A stretch of 64,000 nt of DNA from Mycobacterium sp. 236(2023) (GTDB lineage Bacteria; Actinomycetota; Actinomycetes; Mycobacteriales; Mycobacteriaceae). Position numbers and translations under genes: made by a program. Shown piece by piece: positions 1 to 9,389 of the stretch. The notes beneath the pieces are model-generated. The model saw only the letters and a list, made by a program, of their open reading frames with translations. It searched no databases and was not told where the DNA came from. Location of the stretch: NCBI RefSeq assembly GCF_029623955.1, contig NZ_JARSBP010000007.1, forward strand, positions 1 through 64,000, given 5' to 3'. Numbering within the stretch: position 1 is the first letter of the stretch; the number at the start of each line of letters is the position of its first letter.

Positions 1-143
1 GCGCCGCGATCGTGAAGGCGACCACGTTCTACGACGACCCCGATGTGCTGGCCAAGGTGTCGCGCGGTCTGGGCGAGGCGATGGTCGGCATCAACGTCGA
101 CGACATCCCGGTCCCGCACCGCCTCGCAGCACGCGGCTGGTAA
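1..143 (+). CDS. pdxS: Pyridoxal 5'-phosphate synthase subunit PdxS, C-terminal end (partial)
   Basis: Only the last 46 codons are inside the window; reading starts at base 3 and ends with TAA at 141-143. The peptide contains ATTFYDDPDVLAKVSRGLG, then GEAMVGINVD and the ending LAARGW, which is the highly conserved tail of PdxS. PdxS is the synthase half of the PdxS-PdxT complex, making vitamin B6 (PLP) from ribose 5-phosphate, glyceraldehyde 3-phosphate and ammonia in the cytoplasm. In mycobacteria I know, tesB and pdxT lie downstream; here neither follows, and a 373-base gene-free stretch leads into a catabolic gene. The family call is firm; whether the full gene is intact is unknown. Confidence 0.93.
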   Translation, partial: AAIVKATTFYDDPDVLAKVSRGLGEAMVGINVDDIPVPHRLAARGW

Positions 144-516
144 GCCTTGACGTGTGCTGGGTCGAATCGAGTGGATGCCGCCTCCCGGGGGAGAGGTTCC
201 CAGACGAGGGCACGCCGATGAGCGACCGTCTCGAGCTCATCGCCGGCATCGGGGAAGTGTCCGTAGGTCCTGCGACTGCACAGCTGCGTGCCACGCATGG
301 GAGGGCCGGAGCGGCAGCTGTGTCCGTCGGCAACTGCGACCAGGCCGCCTTCACCGACAGCACCCTGAGGACGACTTCCTCGGGCGCAGCATTCGGACAT
401 GAGACCTGCGGAGCGACCGAGAACGTCACGAGTCCTTGGGCACGCCACAGCGCGACACGGGTCGAATATAACCGTTTACAGTTCAACCCTCGGCCGCCGG
501 AATTGAGGCACTCGCA
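144..516. other. Gene-free stretch between pdxS and the crotonase gene
   Basis: I see no convincing gene here. Open frames on both strands have no recognisable motif and overlap each other. An AT-rich patch at about 461-480 holds TATAAC at 467-472, a possible -10 box about 45 bases before the crotonase start. This stretch may be a junction between a conserved chromosomal gene and the catabolic island. Confidence 0.5.
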
Positions 517-1284
517 ATGACCGTTGAGACCACGCTCAGCCATACAGGCACCGTGCTCACCGTCCGGTTCAACCGGCCCGAGCAACGCAATGCGATGACC
601 TTCAGCATGTACCGGCAACTGGAGGATGCCTGTCGACGAGCCAACGCCGACAACAACATTCGCCTTGTCGTCCTACGCGGAACCGGAGGCCGAGCCTTCG
701 TCGCAGGTACCGACATCGGACAGTTCGAGAATTTCGACGCACACCGTGGCGTCGACTACGAGAGGCGGATTGACGCCGCCATCCGGACGTTGCTTGCCGT
801 TGACGTCCCTGTCGTTGCGCTGATCGAGGGCTTTTGCGTCGGAGCAGGTCTGCTGATAGCGCTCGCATCCGACCTTCGCCTCGCCACGACAGACGCCTCG
901 TTCGGCTTTCCCATCGCCCGCACACTCGGCAACACTGTCTCAGTACAAAGCTTGGCGCTTACGACACGCCAGCTTGGTCACGCCCGCACCGTCGACATGC
1001 TCATGACGTCGCGACTGCTCGGGGCGCAGGAGCTCCGTGCCGCGGGATTCCTCAGCAGCGTCGCCGACGAGATCGATGACGCAGCCGAGCGGCTCGTTGA
1101 ACGACTCCTAGCGAACGCACCGCTGACGATGTGGTCGGTCAAGGAGACACTGCGCCGAATCACGGCATCCGTCCAAGGCGTCGACGCCGACGATGTGATC
1201 GCCAAAGTGTACGGCTCAACCGATTTCGCCATCGGGGCGGCGGCATTTCACGGAAAGGCGACACCACGCTGGACCGGTGCGTGA
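517..1284 (+). CDS. Enoyl-CoA hydratase/isomerase (crotonase) family protein
   Basis: A 255-residue crotonase-fold protein, expected to act on an acyl-CoA thioester in the cytoplasm. The N-terminal VRFNRPEQRNAM, the oxyanion-hole segment AFVAGTDIGQF and the second segment EGFCVGAGLLIALASDLRL match the family in order and spacing. Both glutamates used by classical hydratases appear absent: the helix reads VGAGLLIA where hydratases have GCELA, and FPIARTLGN where they have PEITLG. The protein may therefore be an isomerase, hydrolase or otherwise altered crotonase. It starts at ATG 517 with a weak GAGG just upstream and converges on the minus-strand gene at 1314. Family is confident, reaction is not. 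Confidence 0.85.
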   Translation: MTVETTLSHTGTVLTVRFNRPEQRNAMTFSMYRQLEDACRRANADNNIRLVVLRGTGGRAFVAGTDIGQFENFDAHRGVDYERRIDAAIRTLLAVDVPVVALIEGFCVGAGLLIALASDLRLATTDASFGFPIARTLGNTVSVQSLALTTRQLGHARTVDMLMTSRLLGAQELRAAGFLSSVADEIDDAAERLVERLLANAPLTMWSVKETLRRITASVQGVDADDVIAKVYGSTDFAIGAAAFHGKATPRWTGA

Positions 1285-1313
1285 GTATCAGATCAAGGAC
1301 CTACTGGAGCCGA

Positions 1314-2096
1314 TCAAGCGCGCTGCGATCGGGGTATCCACCAGAATGGGTCTCCGACCTGTCCCTTGTAGGCCAAAGCGATCTGTCCCTCGTAGCCCGA
1401 CTGCGCAAGCCGTGCGGCAAATCTAGCTACATCAGGGATATTGCAGCCGAGGGCGGGAAGCTCCGGCATTCGGGTGATGCGCACGTGCCCCACGCGATCA
1501 GCCCGCGCGGCAACGAGATTCACCACGTCCTCGCAGGAGACGGCGCGATGGTCGACATTGGCCGACACGAGCACATTGTCAACATCAAACTCGGCGCGGA
1601 CACGGTCGACGAGGGCGATGGCCGACATGGTCGCATCCCAGGACTGTGCCCCGTCCAGAGGGTCAACGACGATGTCGGCATTGATGTGCGCCATGACCTG
1701 CGCAGCGTAGCCGATGTTCGCGGCAACCACGCTCAACGTGTCGCCAACGTGGGTCTCGTCGTGAAATCGGTACGCCGCCGTGAATGTTGTCGTCCCGAGC
1801 GCACTTCCGATGCCGAAAGCGATATCGCAACTTGCCCGATACAGCCGGCACAGTGACGGGTCCTCCCACAACGAACGGGCAGCCGTGCGAGTGGTGAGAT
1901 CGATGGCGGTCAACGAGACATCTGCGACATCGACGGCCGCTAGCAGCGTGCTGAACTCGGCGTCAGTCGGGAGCGCACCGCGAAACGGCCAGTAGAACTC
2001 AACCGCGCCAAAGCCTGCCGCCCTGGCTCGTCGTGGTCGAAGCGCCACGTCCTCGTCGGCAAACAGCGCCGAGCAGTTGACGCTGAAGTCCGCCAT
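1314..2096 (-). CDS. Hydroxypyruvate isomerase-like TIM-barrel protein
   Basis: A 260-residue protein of the xylose isomerase-like/AP-endonuclease-2 barrel family, closest in layout to hydroxypyruvate isomerase. GFGAVEFYWPF near the N-terminus and VGHVRITRMPE further on fit that subfamily. Metal positions look eroded: the usual IEPIN segment reads VDPLD, and the usual final EYKP reads AYKG, so at least one metal-binding glutamate is lost. I chose ATG 2096 because the barrel begins there and the product then has the usual length; in-frame starts further upstream add sequence with no family resemblance. Substrate unknown; it could be a non-isomerase relative. Confidence 0.7.
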   Translation of the reverse strand: MADFSVNCSALFADEDVALRPRRARAAGFGAVEFYWPFRGALPTDAEFSTLLAAVDVADVSLTAIDLTTRTAARSLWEDPSLCRLYRASCDIAFGIGSALGTTTFTAAYRFHDETHVGDTLSVVAANIGYAAQVMAHINADIVVDPLDGAQSWDATMSAIALVDRVRAEFDVDNVLVSANVDHRAVSCEDVVNLVAARADRVGHVRITRMPELPALGCNIPDVARFAARLAQSGYEGQIALAYKGQVGDPFWWIPRSQRA

Positions 2097-2501
2097 CGCC
2101 CCCAACAACCCTTCTATTTCGCATATCAAAATAGTTATTCCACATAGAGAGACTACAGGAGTGTGCGCCTCTGAGGACGACAGGCTTTGCGCCGGGCGAT
2201 TCCGCCGCTGACCGACTTCATCGACGCTCATCCGCGCAATTGTTAGCGCTGGCAGGAAGCGCACGGCCGTACGGGGTGAACGCTGCGATAGCCCTCGCGT
2301 CGTCCTGAAAGTGTTTGTCCACCAGCGCCATGTCGGGGTCCAGTCGGCGCCTTCCTCGGGCAGGTTGAGGGCGCCGCCACCACGCGCCGCGACCGCTGCG
2401 GTAGACAGACGCTTAGTCGCGCGGCGCGATGCTATGACCAGGATCCGACAGTCTGTGATGCTCTGACCGACACCGTCGAACCCCGTGGCGAGGCAACGGG
2501 G
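2097..2501. other. Intergenic stretch with AT-rich promoter-like patch
   Basis: About 400 bases without a supported gene. Bases 2112-2150 are clearly AT-richer than the surroundings and sit just upstream of the minus-strand isomerase-like gene, so they probably hold its promoter. The remainder, 2160-2500, has only short frames with no family signature. Confidence 0.4.
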
Positions 2502-3359
2502 TCAGGTATCAGCGCCTCGGGAATCAGCGGCCGACAGGATGCGCGCCACGGTGCTGTGGTGCACGCGGTGGGTACGCCCGATGGTGCTCGGCGGCATCCC
2601 GGCTTCGCGCTGGGCCAGGATGGCGGCCACGACCTCGGTGTCCTTGGCGGTGATGCCCTCGCGTACAAGGGATTCGGCAATGGGCGACCAGCGTCGCACT
2701 GCGGCCTCGTCGATGTCTGGTACGTCGGGTGGATCGTCGGTGCTCTCGGTGCTCTCGGTGCTCTCGGTGCTCTCGGTGCCCGGCTCGCTGCCCGCCGCAC
2801 TGGGCATGTCCGGCGCCGCCGTGCGCGATCTATCGCCGTCGTCGGAAGGCCCTGTTTCGTCGGTGATCTCGGCACAGGCATCTGTGACCTGATCGTCTCC
2901 GCTGGCCGCGAGCACTCCCGCACCTGACACCCGCCGGCTCAGCGACAGCAGGCATAACGTCGCCTGCGCGATCGCGACGTCGATCGCACACGGCCACAGC
3001 CAGGCAATCGAGGTCGGAAGGCCCAGGCTGACGGCCAGCGAGCGCAGCGCGTCGAACGACAACACGAAGGCACACGCGGCCAGCGCCAGTGTCATAGTCA
3101 GCGCCGCCCAGTAGATGGCTCCGCCGACCTGGACGCGCACCAGCGCGGACACCGAATGCGTTGCGGCCAGCAGCACCACCGGCGGAACCAGTGCCGCCCC
3201 GGCGGCAAGCCACGCGGTGGCGGCGGGGGCGTGCAGCAGCGCGTGGGCGATATTGCCGATCACCGACATCGCCGTCGCGATGACCAGCCAGCACCAGAAG
3301 AACCGGACGGCGCTGCGCTGTTCGACAGTTCCGTGGTCGAGCGGGGCGGTGAGAGCCAT
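2502..3359 (-). CDS. DUF2637 membrane protein (SpdB-like, plasmid/phage associated)
   Basis: A 285-residue protein with three to four hydrophobic helices in the first 155 residues (for example IATAMSVIGNIAHALLH, AIYWAALTMTLALAACAF and IAWLWPCAIDVAIAQATLCLL), then an acidic serine/threonine-rich linker and a C-terminal helix-turn-helix-like part (residues about 245-280, ending HHSTVARILSA). This is the layout of DUF2637 proteins, found in actinobacterial plasmids and phages and related to plasmid-spread proteins. The linker contains a TES tripeptide repeat encoded by a 9-base tandem repeat. Start is ATG 3359. Role inferred: membrane component tied to element transfer or maintenance. Confidence 0.75.
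   Translation of the reverse strand: MALTAPLDHGTVEQRSAVRFFWCWLVIATAMSVIGNIAHALLHAPAATAWLAAGAALVPPVVLLAATHSVSALVRVQVGGAIYWAALTMTLALAACAFVLSFDALRSLAVSLGLPTSIAWLWPCAIDVAIAQATLCLLSLSRRVSGAGVLAASGDDQVTDACAEITDETGPSDDGDRSRTAAPDMPSAAGSEPGTESTESTESTESTDDPPDVPDIDEAAVRRWSPIAESLVREGITAKDTEVVAAILAQREAGMPPSTIGRTHRVHHSTVARILSAADSRGADT
2736..2778 (-). repeat. 9-base tandem repeat inside the DUF2637 gene
   Basis: The unit GTGCTCTCG (plus strand) is repeated four times in tandem and encodes a run of Thr-Glu-Ser tripeptides in the linker of the DUF2637 protein. Being a multiple of three it would change only linker length. Confidence 0.8.
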
Positions 3360-3644
3360 GGTCCTTCCCGGTCAGCCAATTCACGGCGCCTCAGGGGCAC
3401 CATCATCAGCCTAAGGAGGACCCGCAGCCGCGATGTGCAGGATTTTGGAGGTACGCGCCTCAGCTTGCCACCATTGCGCCGCCGCGCTGACCGACTACAG
3501 CCGCCCATGACTGGTGCGCCGACCACCCCGCAACCTCCTTTACGGTGGATTTGCTGAGGAATGGGGTGGCCGCACTTTGAGGGTGAGGGTGCCACGGGTA
3601 GACCGTGGCGGCGGTCCGCGCTGGGGAACCGATGGGGGTTCGTG

Positions 3645-5915
3645 GTGAGTGTGTCGTTGGCCGAGCTGAATCGCGTCGATCCGGACGCAATCGATGCGGT
3701 GTTCAAGGCCGCCACCGACCGTGCCGCCGGCGTCCGCAACGCCGCCGGCGCTATCGGCGACATCGTCACCGCCACTCCCTGGGAGGGCAGAGCCCGCGAC
3801 GCGGCGCTGGAGGCCACCGGTCGCATCCAGCTCGACCTAACACCCATGCCATCGAATGCGACGCGATCGCTAAGGCCGCCGAACTCGCCGAAACGGAGTT
3901 CCGCGACATCAAGGCGGAGTGGACCCCGGTGCAACGCATGGCCGACAAATGGGGCATCAGCATCAACGTCGAGACCGGCGAACTGTCCTACATGCCGGTG
4001 GAGCCGCGTCTGCAACGCAAAATGGAGGAACGCGTCGACATCATCGAAGCCGAGATCCAGAACCTGCTGCTGCGCGCCGGCGCCGCCGACGACGGCCCTG
4101 GCCGGCGCGATCCGCGTCGCGACCGGCCTGGAGACCGCCGAACAGCTGGGCGACCGGCCCGAGGTCCCGATGGACGAAGAGGCCGGCAACGGTGACGCCC
4201 AGGACCTGCTCGACGGTCAACTCAGCCCCGAAGCGTGGGCGCGTCTGCAGTCCGGCCACCACGCTGACCGAAGATCAGCGCAACGCACTGCTGCGCGGCG
4301 ACACCGCCCAAATCCCGGTCGAACAGCTGGAATACCTGGCGGCACTGTCGAATTCGTTGGACGGGCAGAGTGCCAGCGAGCTCACCGGCCTGCTCGGCCA
4401 GCTGTCGCCGGAGCAGGGGCAGGCACTGTCGGGGGCGGTTGCGTTGGCGTCCAACCCGCATGTGGCGGCCGGGCCGGCGGCGCCGGGCAGGCCGGACGGG
4501 CCGCAGCGCGGCGATGCCGCCCACATTCCGCAAGCCTTCCAGCAGGTCCTCAACGGTCCGGTGCTCAACGAGCACTGGAGCCAACCCGCGATGCCCGGAA
4601 CCCCGCAGCCACCCGGCGGACCGCAACTGCCGCAACCGATTTCGGCGCCCACTGTGGCGCCGGGGCTCGACGACCTGGCCACGTTCGTCGGCGCCGCCGA
4701 CCCGACCCTGCAGACCGGGTCGACCATCAGCGATGGCCTGATGGACAAGTCGCGTGAGCTGCTCGACGTCTCGGAGAAGGTCACGATGCCCGTCTACCCC
4801 GACGGCCATATGCAGGACCGGCCGCAGTGGTATCACGACCGGGTCGACTCCACGTTGCAGCACATGCTGTCGGTGGCCGGACGCGACTCCATCTCGTTGC
4901 AAGACGCGGTGACCGGCCGGGTGCCGACGACTTCCTGAGCGACCTCAACCGCCACCAGTGGGCCGACGACGGTGTCGCGGTGAACGACATGTTCGAGACG
5001 GTCAGCAGCAACGCTCTGATCCAGAACGCCAACGATGCCACCGACGTAGCGCTCGCGACGCGCTCCGGGGAGACCGCACACGCTTTCGCTAACTATTGGG
5101 CCAACAACTGGGACACCCTCAAAGACATCGACGGCAACAGCGGCATCGGTCAGGTGAACTCGCACCTGACGCGCAGCATGGCCCACATGCTCGACCCCTA
5201 CATCGGCGACATGGTCGGACGATCGACAAACCTGACCGCAGGCTTCGAGGCGCTCGACAGCCAAGCCGAACTGGCCAAATTTAACAACCAGCACACCCGC
5301 CAGCTGTTCGCGCTGATGAACACCGACGATGAAGCCGCGCAGTTTTTCAACACCGAAGCGATGAAAGACATGCTGTTCCTGCAGGATCGGGCCACCGACA
5401 GTCTGGCCCGCGATCCCAGCGGCGCGTGCTACTCGGATATGCAGGCGATGGGTCAGCTCCAAGGTGTCATCGATGCCGCCAACGAGGTGGAGTTCACCGA
5501 GCGGCGCACCGACGGCAACGCCGACGCACAGAACGCCTTCGACCGCCGCAACAAATGGATTGACTGGATCAGCCAGGATGCGGGCCATCTACCTGTCGTC
5601 GGCAGTTACACCGGGGATGCCACCTTCCTGCTCAGGCGGCTTTTCGAGCCGCCCGTGCCCCAAAGCACCACGCAGGCGCCCGCGCCGGCCGACATGAATT
5701 ACGCCCACTATTACATGGTGGACAACTTCGCCCGCCAACAGCTGGGCGACCTGTCCAAGATCGACATCTTCCGGCCTGGTGGCGAATTCATGTCCTACGA
5801 TCAGGCGCTCAATGATGTTGGCGCTAGCGGGATCACGGATAACGTCGGCCAGTACATCGATTCGATCAACAAGACCGGCCGCGACGCCGACAAGTACGGG
5901 CGAGCCCGTAGCTGA
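3645..5915 (+). pseudogene. TPR-repeat-region/WXG-type secreted protein gene, broken by four frameshifts
   Basis: One long protein can be followed through the region only by changing frame four times: near 3835-3845, 4088-4100, 4252-4262 and 4922-4932. The shifts alternate and sum to zero, and the coding sense is good between them. The joined product would be about 755 residues. The N-terminal part (AELNRVDPDAID, then ATPWEGRARD) looks like a WXG-type helical hairpin, and the C-terminal part (SGETAHAFANYWANNWD, HMLDPYIGDMVG) matches mycobacterial proteins annotated as TPR repeat region-containing, which I would expect to be handled by a type VII secretion system. Start GTG 3645 (or 3642) follows a GGGGG stretch. 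Either a real pseudogene or an assembly with indel errors. Confidence 0.75.
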
Positions 5916-5931
5916 CCCCTGTGGACCATCA

Positions 5932-6010
5932 ATTCAGGCGGCCGATGCGTAGCATTTCGTTAACAAGTTTGTGTCGAGCGGCGGACAAGGCGCCGGTATC
6001 ACGCCTGAAT
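5932..6010. repeat. Inverted repeat ATTCAGGCG / CGCCTGAAT
   Basis: Perfect 9-base arms at 5932-5940 and 6002-6010, 61 bases apart, bracket the gap between the convergent secretion-substrate gene and the alcohol dehydrogenase gene. It could help terminate transcription or be a remnant of a mobile end; it is too widely spaced for a standard hairpin terminator. Confidence 0.35.
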
Positions 6011-7116
6011 CAGTGATCGTGCACGATAACGCCACGGATGTTGTGCCCGTCCCTCATATCTGCGTACGCCTCGTTGATTTCGGCGAGTTTATATTCTTGG
6101 GTGACAGTCTCATCGAGGAGTAGCTTGCCCTCCCGGTAGAGTGACAGAAGCCGGGGGATGTCGGCGCGTGGATTCGCTTCTCCGTACAAGCTGCCAAGTA
6201 GGCGCTTCTGAAACAGCGTGAACATCGTCAGCCCCAACGTGGGTGTGGTGTCCGCCAAGTCAGCCATCGCCGTCATGACTACCGCACCGCCCTTGCGGAC
6301 CATGTTGGCCGCGTCTTCGAGTGTGGAGCCCTTGAGCTGGCCCATAGTGAGGATCACGGAATCAGCCATTACGCCTCGGGTGAGATCGCCGACTAGAGCG
6401 GTGGCCTCAGGTAAGGCCGTGCTGAAGTGGGTGGCGCCGAACTGAAATGCTTTCTTCCGCTTGGCTTCTACTGGCTCGATGACGACGATCTTCTCCGCGC
6501 CCGCTAGCTTGGCGCCCTGGACCGCTCCGCTGCCAATACCGCCCATGCCGACGACCACGACGACGTCGCCCGGTCGCACATTGGCTGTATTGACCGCAGA
6601 TCCCCATCCCGTCGTCACGCCGCATCCCAGTAAACACGCGCGTGACAGCGGAACGTCGTCGTCGATCTTGACGACCGACGCCTCGGGCACGGTGCCGTAC
6701 TGGGCGAAAGTTCCGACGAGCGCCATCACACCGATGTCCTGACCACGGGCACGTCGCCGATAGGTGCCATCTAGTTGAGTGCCGGTCATGATCATCGCGC
6801 CAAGGTCGCACAGATTCTGCTGGCCAGTGGAGCAGAATCGACAGCGGCCGCACGCGGGAAGGAACGAGGCCACCACATGATCACCGGGCGCTAGGCCGAT
6901 GACGCCGGACCCGACTTCACGCACGATGCCGGCCCCCTCATGGCCGCCGATGAGTGGAAGCGGAGCGGGCAGATCGCCAGCACGGATGTGCTCGTCGGAA
7001 TGACACAGACCGGTCGCCTCCCACGAAACGAGTACCTCGCCGGCGCGCGGCGGGTCGAGCTCCACTTCCTCGACACTCCAGTCAGAGCCGTATTCCCACA
7101 AGATGGCAGCAGTCAT
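6010..7116 (-). CDS. Zinc-dependent alcohol dehydrogenase, NDMA-dependent family
   Basis: A 368-residue medium-chain dehydrogenase that should oxidise an alcohol to an aldehyde in the cytoplasm. Catalytic zinc ligands are visible in GLCHSDEH and GGHEGAG and in LLGCGVTTGWG; the structural-zinc cysteines are in CGRCRFCSTGQQNLC; the NAD fold has VVGMGGIGSGA. The length and C-terminal half fit the actinobacterial enzymes called NDMA-dependent, some of which hold NAD tightly and are linked to mycofactocin as electron carrier. ATG 7116 is preceded two codons upstream by a GTG at 7122, also possible. A palindromic site at 7131-7145 lies only about 15-30 bases upstream. Works naturally with the aldehyde dehydrogenase at 30237. 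Confidence 0.88.
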   Translation of the reverse strand: MTAAILWEYGSDWSVEEVELDPPRAGEVLVSWEATGLCHSDEHIRAGDLPAPLPLIGGHEGAGIVREVGSGVIGLAPGDHVVASFLPACGRCRFCSTGQQNLCDLGAMIMTGTQLDGTYRRRARGQDIGVMALVGTFAQYGTVPEASVVKIDDDVPLSRACLLGCGVTTGWGSAVNTANVRPGDVVVVVGMGGIGSGAVQGAKLAGAEKIVVIEPVEAKRKKAFQFGATHFSTALPEATALVGDLTRGVMADSVILTMGQLKGSTLEDAANMVRKGGAVVMTAMADLADTTPTLGLTMFTLFQKRLLGSLYGEANPRADIPRLLSLYREGKLLLDETVTQEYKLAEINEAYADMRDGHNIRGVIVHDH

Positions 7117-7130
7117 GTTCACCGCTTCAG

Positions 7131-7145
7131 TCTAGAAATATCTAG
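7131..7145. promoter_or_regulatory. TCTAGA-type palindromic site, alcohol dehydrogenase promoter
   Basis: TCTAGAAATATCTAG reads as CTAGA-AATA-TCTAG, a perfect inverted repeat, in an AT-rich patch right before the alcohol dehydrogenase start. It is one of nine related sites in the window (see findings) and probably an operator. Confidence 0.55.
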
Positions 7146-7224
7146 CTCTTTTGATCAACTAATCCGCCTGCTTGGTAGTGATCGGTTGTCATCCATGCGC
7201 TGGTCTCGTGGCGACCCGGCTCGC

Positions 7225-8076
7225 TCAATTCGCTTCGTATCCGGGCGGATTAGCGGAGTCGACCCACATGTCGACGCGCAGCGCGGTTCCAGCGCAGTAG
7301 TTGTACTTGTCGAGGTCGGTCGCCCCGGCCTGGATAAGCACATCCTCGCAAAGCAGGCTCATACCCGTGAAGTGTGCGGCCGGTCTAGCGAAGACTGCGT
7401 AGGCGGCGTCTGCGCAGATTTCGGGCCTGCGGGATTGGCGCAATGGACCCTCTCCTCGCAGGTTGCGGATTGCAGCGGTCGCCACGGAAGTCCTTGGCCA
7501 CAACGTGTTGGATGCGATGGCGTCACTACGGAGCTCCTCCGCAAGTCCTAACGCACACAGGCTCATTCCGAACTTGGCCATCATGTAGCCCGTGGGACTC
7601 AGCCACCGTGATTCCAATCTGATCGGTGGCGACATGGTGAGGATGTGTGGGTTGTCGCGGCCCCGCATATGTGGAATGCACGCTCGTGACACCGCGTAGG
7701 TGCCACGTACCTGGATACCATTCATCAGGTCGAACCTCTTCATCGAGAGTTCGCCCACTGGCGAGGTATCCAGCGCAGAGGCGTTGTTCACACATAGGTC
7801 GATGCCGCCGAACTGCTGCACAGTGGCCGCCACCGCGCCATCGACGGCATCAGCGTCTCTGACATCGCCGACAATCGGCAGTGCATGCCCTCCGGCCGCC
7901 TCGATGGCTCTGGCCGCCGTGAAGATGGTTCCGGGTAGCTTCGGGTGCGGCTCAGCAGTTTTCGCTATGAGTGCGACGTTTGCGCCGTCTGCAGCTACAC
8001 GTTGGGCGATCGCCAGTCCGATACCGCGACTGCCACCCGAGATGAAAAGAGTCTTACCTGCCAGCGGCGCAACCAT
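7225..8076 (-). CDS. Short-chain dehydrogenase/reductase
   Basis: A 283-residue SDR with the cofactor motif SGGSRGIG at residues about 10-17, NNAS and the catalytic YMMAK (Tyr-x-x-x-Lys). The long tail and the sequence fit the HSDL2/citronellol-catabolism (AtuG-like) branch rather than the 250-residue classical group. ATG 8076 is seven bases after the stop of the upstream P450, so the two are almost certainly cotranscribed; a hydroxylated product of the P450 is a plausible substrate. The motif before the active-site region reads LTMSPP, giving a candidate catalytic serine. Confidence 0.85.
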   Translation of the reverse strand: MVAPLAGKTLFISGGSRGIGLAIAQRVAADGANVALIAKTAEPHPKLPGTIFTAARAIEAAGGHALPIVGDVRDADAVDGAVAATVQQFGGIDLCVNNASALDTSPVGELSMKRFDLMNGIQVRGTYAVSRACIPHMRGRDNPHILTMSPPIRLESRWLSPTGYMMAKFGMSLCALGLAEELRSDAIASNTLWPRTSVATAAIRNLRGEGPLRQSRRPEICADAAYAVFARPAAHFTGMSLLCEDVLIQAGATDLDKYNYCAGTALRVDMWVDSANPPGYEAN

Positions 8077-8083
8077 CGGCGGT

Positions 8084-9325
8084 CTAGTCCCACACGACGT
8101 CGAGCCGCGGCGGGGATCGGAACATGACGCCGGCGACGTAGGGTGGCGCGGCGTCGGGGTCCAGCCGGAGTCCCGGAAGCTCATCGAAGAGTGCGTTGAA
8201 GATCTTGATGCTCTCCAGACGAGCGAGATGCATCCCGAGACAGACGTGAGCGCCATGCCCAAACCCGATGTGCGGCTTGCGTGCTCGGAAGATGTTGAAC
8301 GAATCGGCGTCTTCCCAGCGGCTTTCATCTCTGTTGGCGCTTCCGAGGTTCATCCACATCTCCGATCCCTTCGGGATCTCCACGCCAGCCAGTTCGGTGT
8401 CAGTACTCACCTCACGGACGAAGTTCAGCAGCGGAGTTTCCCACCGGATGCCTTCCTCGATCGCCTGAGGCAGAAGACTGCGATCAGCACGCACTGCATT
8501 GAATTGATCCGGGTGAGTCAGCAGCGCCATCGCCAAGGTTGCGGTCGACCGGGATGTAGTCTCCGCACCCGCGGGCAGCAGATTCCGCATGAAACCATAG
8601 ATCTGTTCGTCAGACATTCTGACGCCGTCAATCTCGGCCTGAGACAAAATGGTGACCATGTCGTCCTGAGGCGACTTGCGACGGTCGGCCAGTACTCCGA
8701 CGAAGTACTCTTTCATCTCCGTCGACGCCTTCATCGCGGTGGCCATGTCTCCGCGGAAACCGAGTAGATCAATTGCAAGGCGATGGAATTCTCCGATATC
8801 GGATTGAGGGAGGCCCAGTAAGGCCGCGATGACGCGCACGGGTATGGGCATGAAGACAGCATCGACGAGATCGGCGCGTTTGGCATCTTTGAAATTGGCA
8901 ATCGTGCTGTCGACAAGCGGCCCGACCAGTTCTGCGTCCCAACGCTTCATCGACGACCGAGCGAACGCGAACTCATGCAGCTTGCGATACAGCGCGTGCT
9001 CGGGGTCCTGCATCTCCAGAATCGTGGGTCCTTGAAGCGGGCGGACCATGTCTTCATAGATCCTGGTACTGAAGGTCACGTTGTCAGTGAACACCGCCTT
9101 TACCGCATCAAACGAGTAGGAGGTGAAGGTCTTCTTGCCGTTCTTCGCAACGGCCGGCACGCCCATCTCCACCCAGCCGCCGTGGACGCCGCCCTTGGCG
9201 CGCAACTCCTTCAGCAGCGGGTATGGCGAGGCGTCACCGTCGGCGCCCATGCCCGTGTTGAATCTCTCCTGGGCTTCGCGGATACGTTGTTCGACGTCAT
9301 CCTCGGCCACCGACGGCTCCACCAT
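8084..9325 (-). CDS. Cytochrome P450
   Basis: A 413-residue soluble bacterial P450. The I-helix reads AGAETT at residues 252-257, ExxR is E291-R294, and the heme-binding loop FGHGAHVCLG places the thiolate at Cys362. It should hydroxylate a hydrophobic substrate using electrons from a ferredoxin and reductase, neither of which is encoded next to it. It is first or second in a short operon: 64 bases separate it from the amidohydrolase upstream, and the SDR follows directly. Substrate unknown. Confidence 0.95.
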   Translation of the reverse strand: MVEPSVAEDDVEQRIREAQERFNTGMGADGDASPYPLLKELRAKGGVHGGWVEMGVPAVAKNGKKTFTSYSFDAVKAVFTDNVTFSTRIYEDMVRPLQGPTILEMQDPEHALYRKLHEFAFARSSMKRWDAELVGPLVDSTIANFKDAKRADLVDAVFMPIPVRVIAALLGLPQSDIGEFHRLAIDLLGFRGDMATAMKASTEMKEYFVGVLADRRKSPQDDMVTILSQAEIDGVRMSDEQIYGFMRNLLPAGAETTSRSTATLAMALLTHPDQFNAVRADRSLLPQAIEEGIRWETPLLNFVREVSTDTELAGVEIPKGSEMWMNLGSANRDESRWEDADSFNIFRARKPHIGFGHGAHVCLGMHLARLESIKIFNALFDELPGLRLDPDAAPPYVAGVMFRSPPRLDVVWD

Positions 9326-9389
9326 TCGCTCTACCTCTCACGTCACTGAGAATGCTGAACATTGCACAACCGTTGTGTGCAGCGACAGC

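Noticed and set aside
152..520. A 122-codon plus-strand frame before the crotonase gene
   Set aside because: No ribosome site, no motif, competing frames in the same DNA, and it overlaps the crotonase start.
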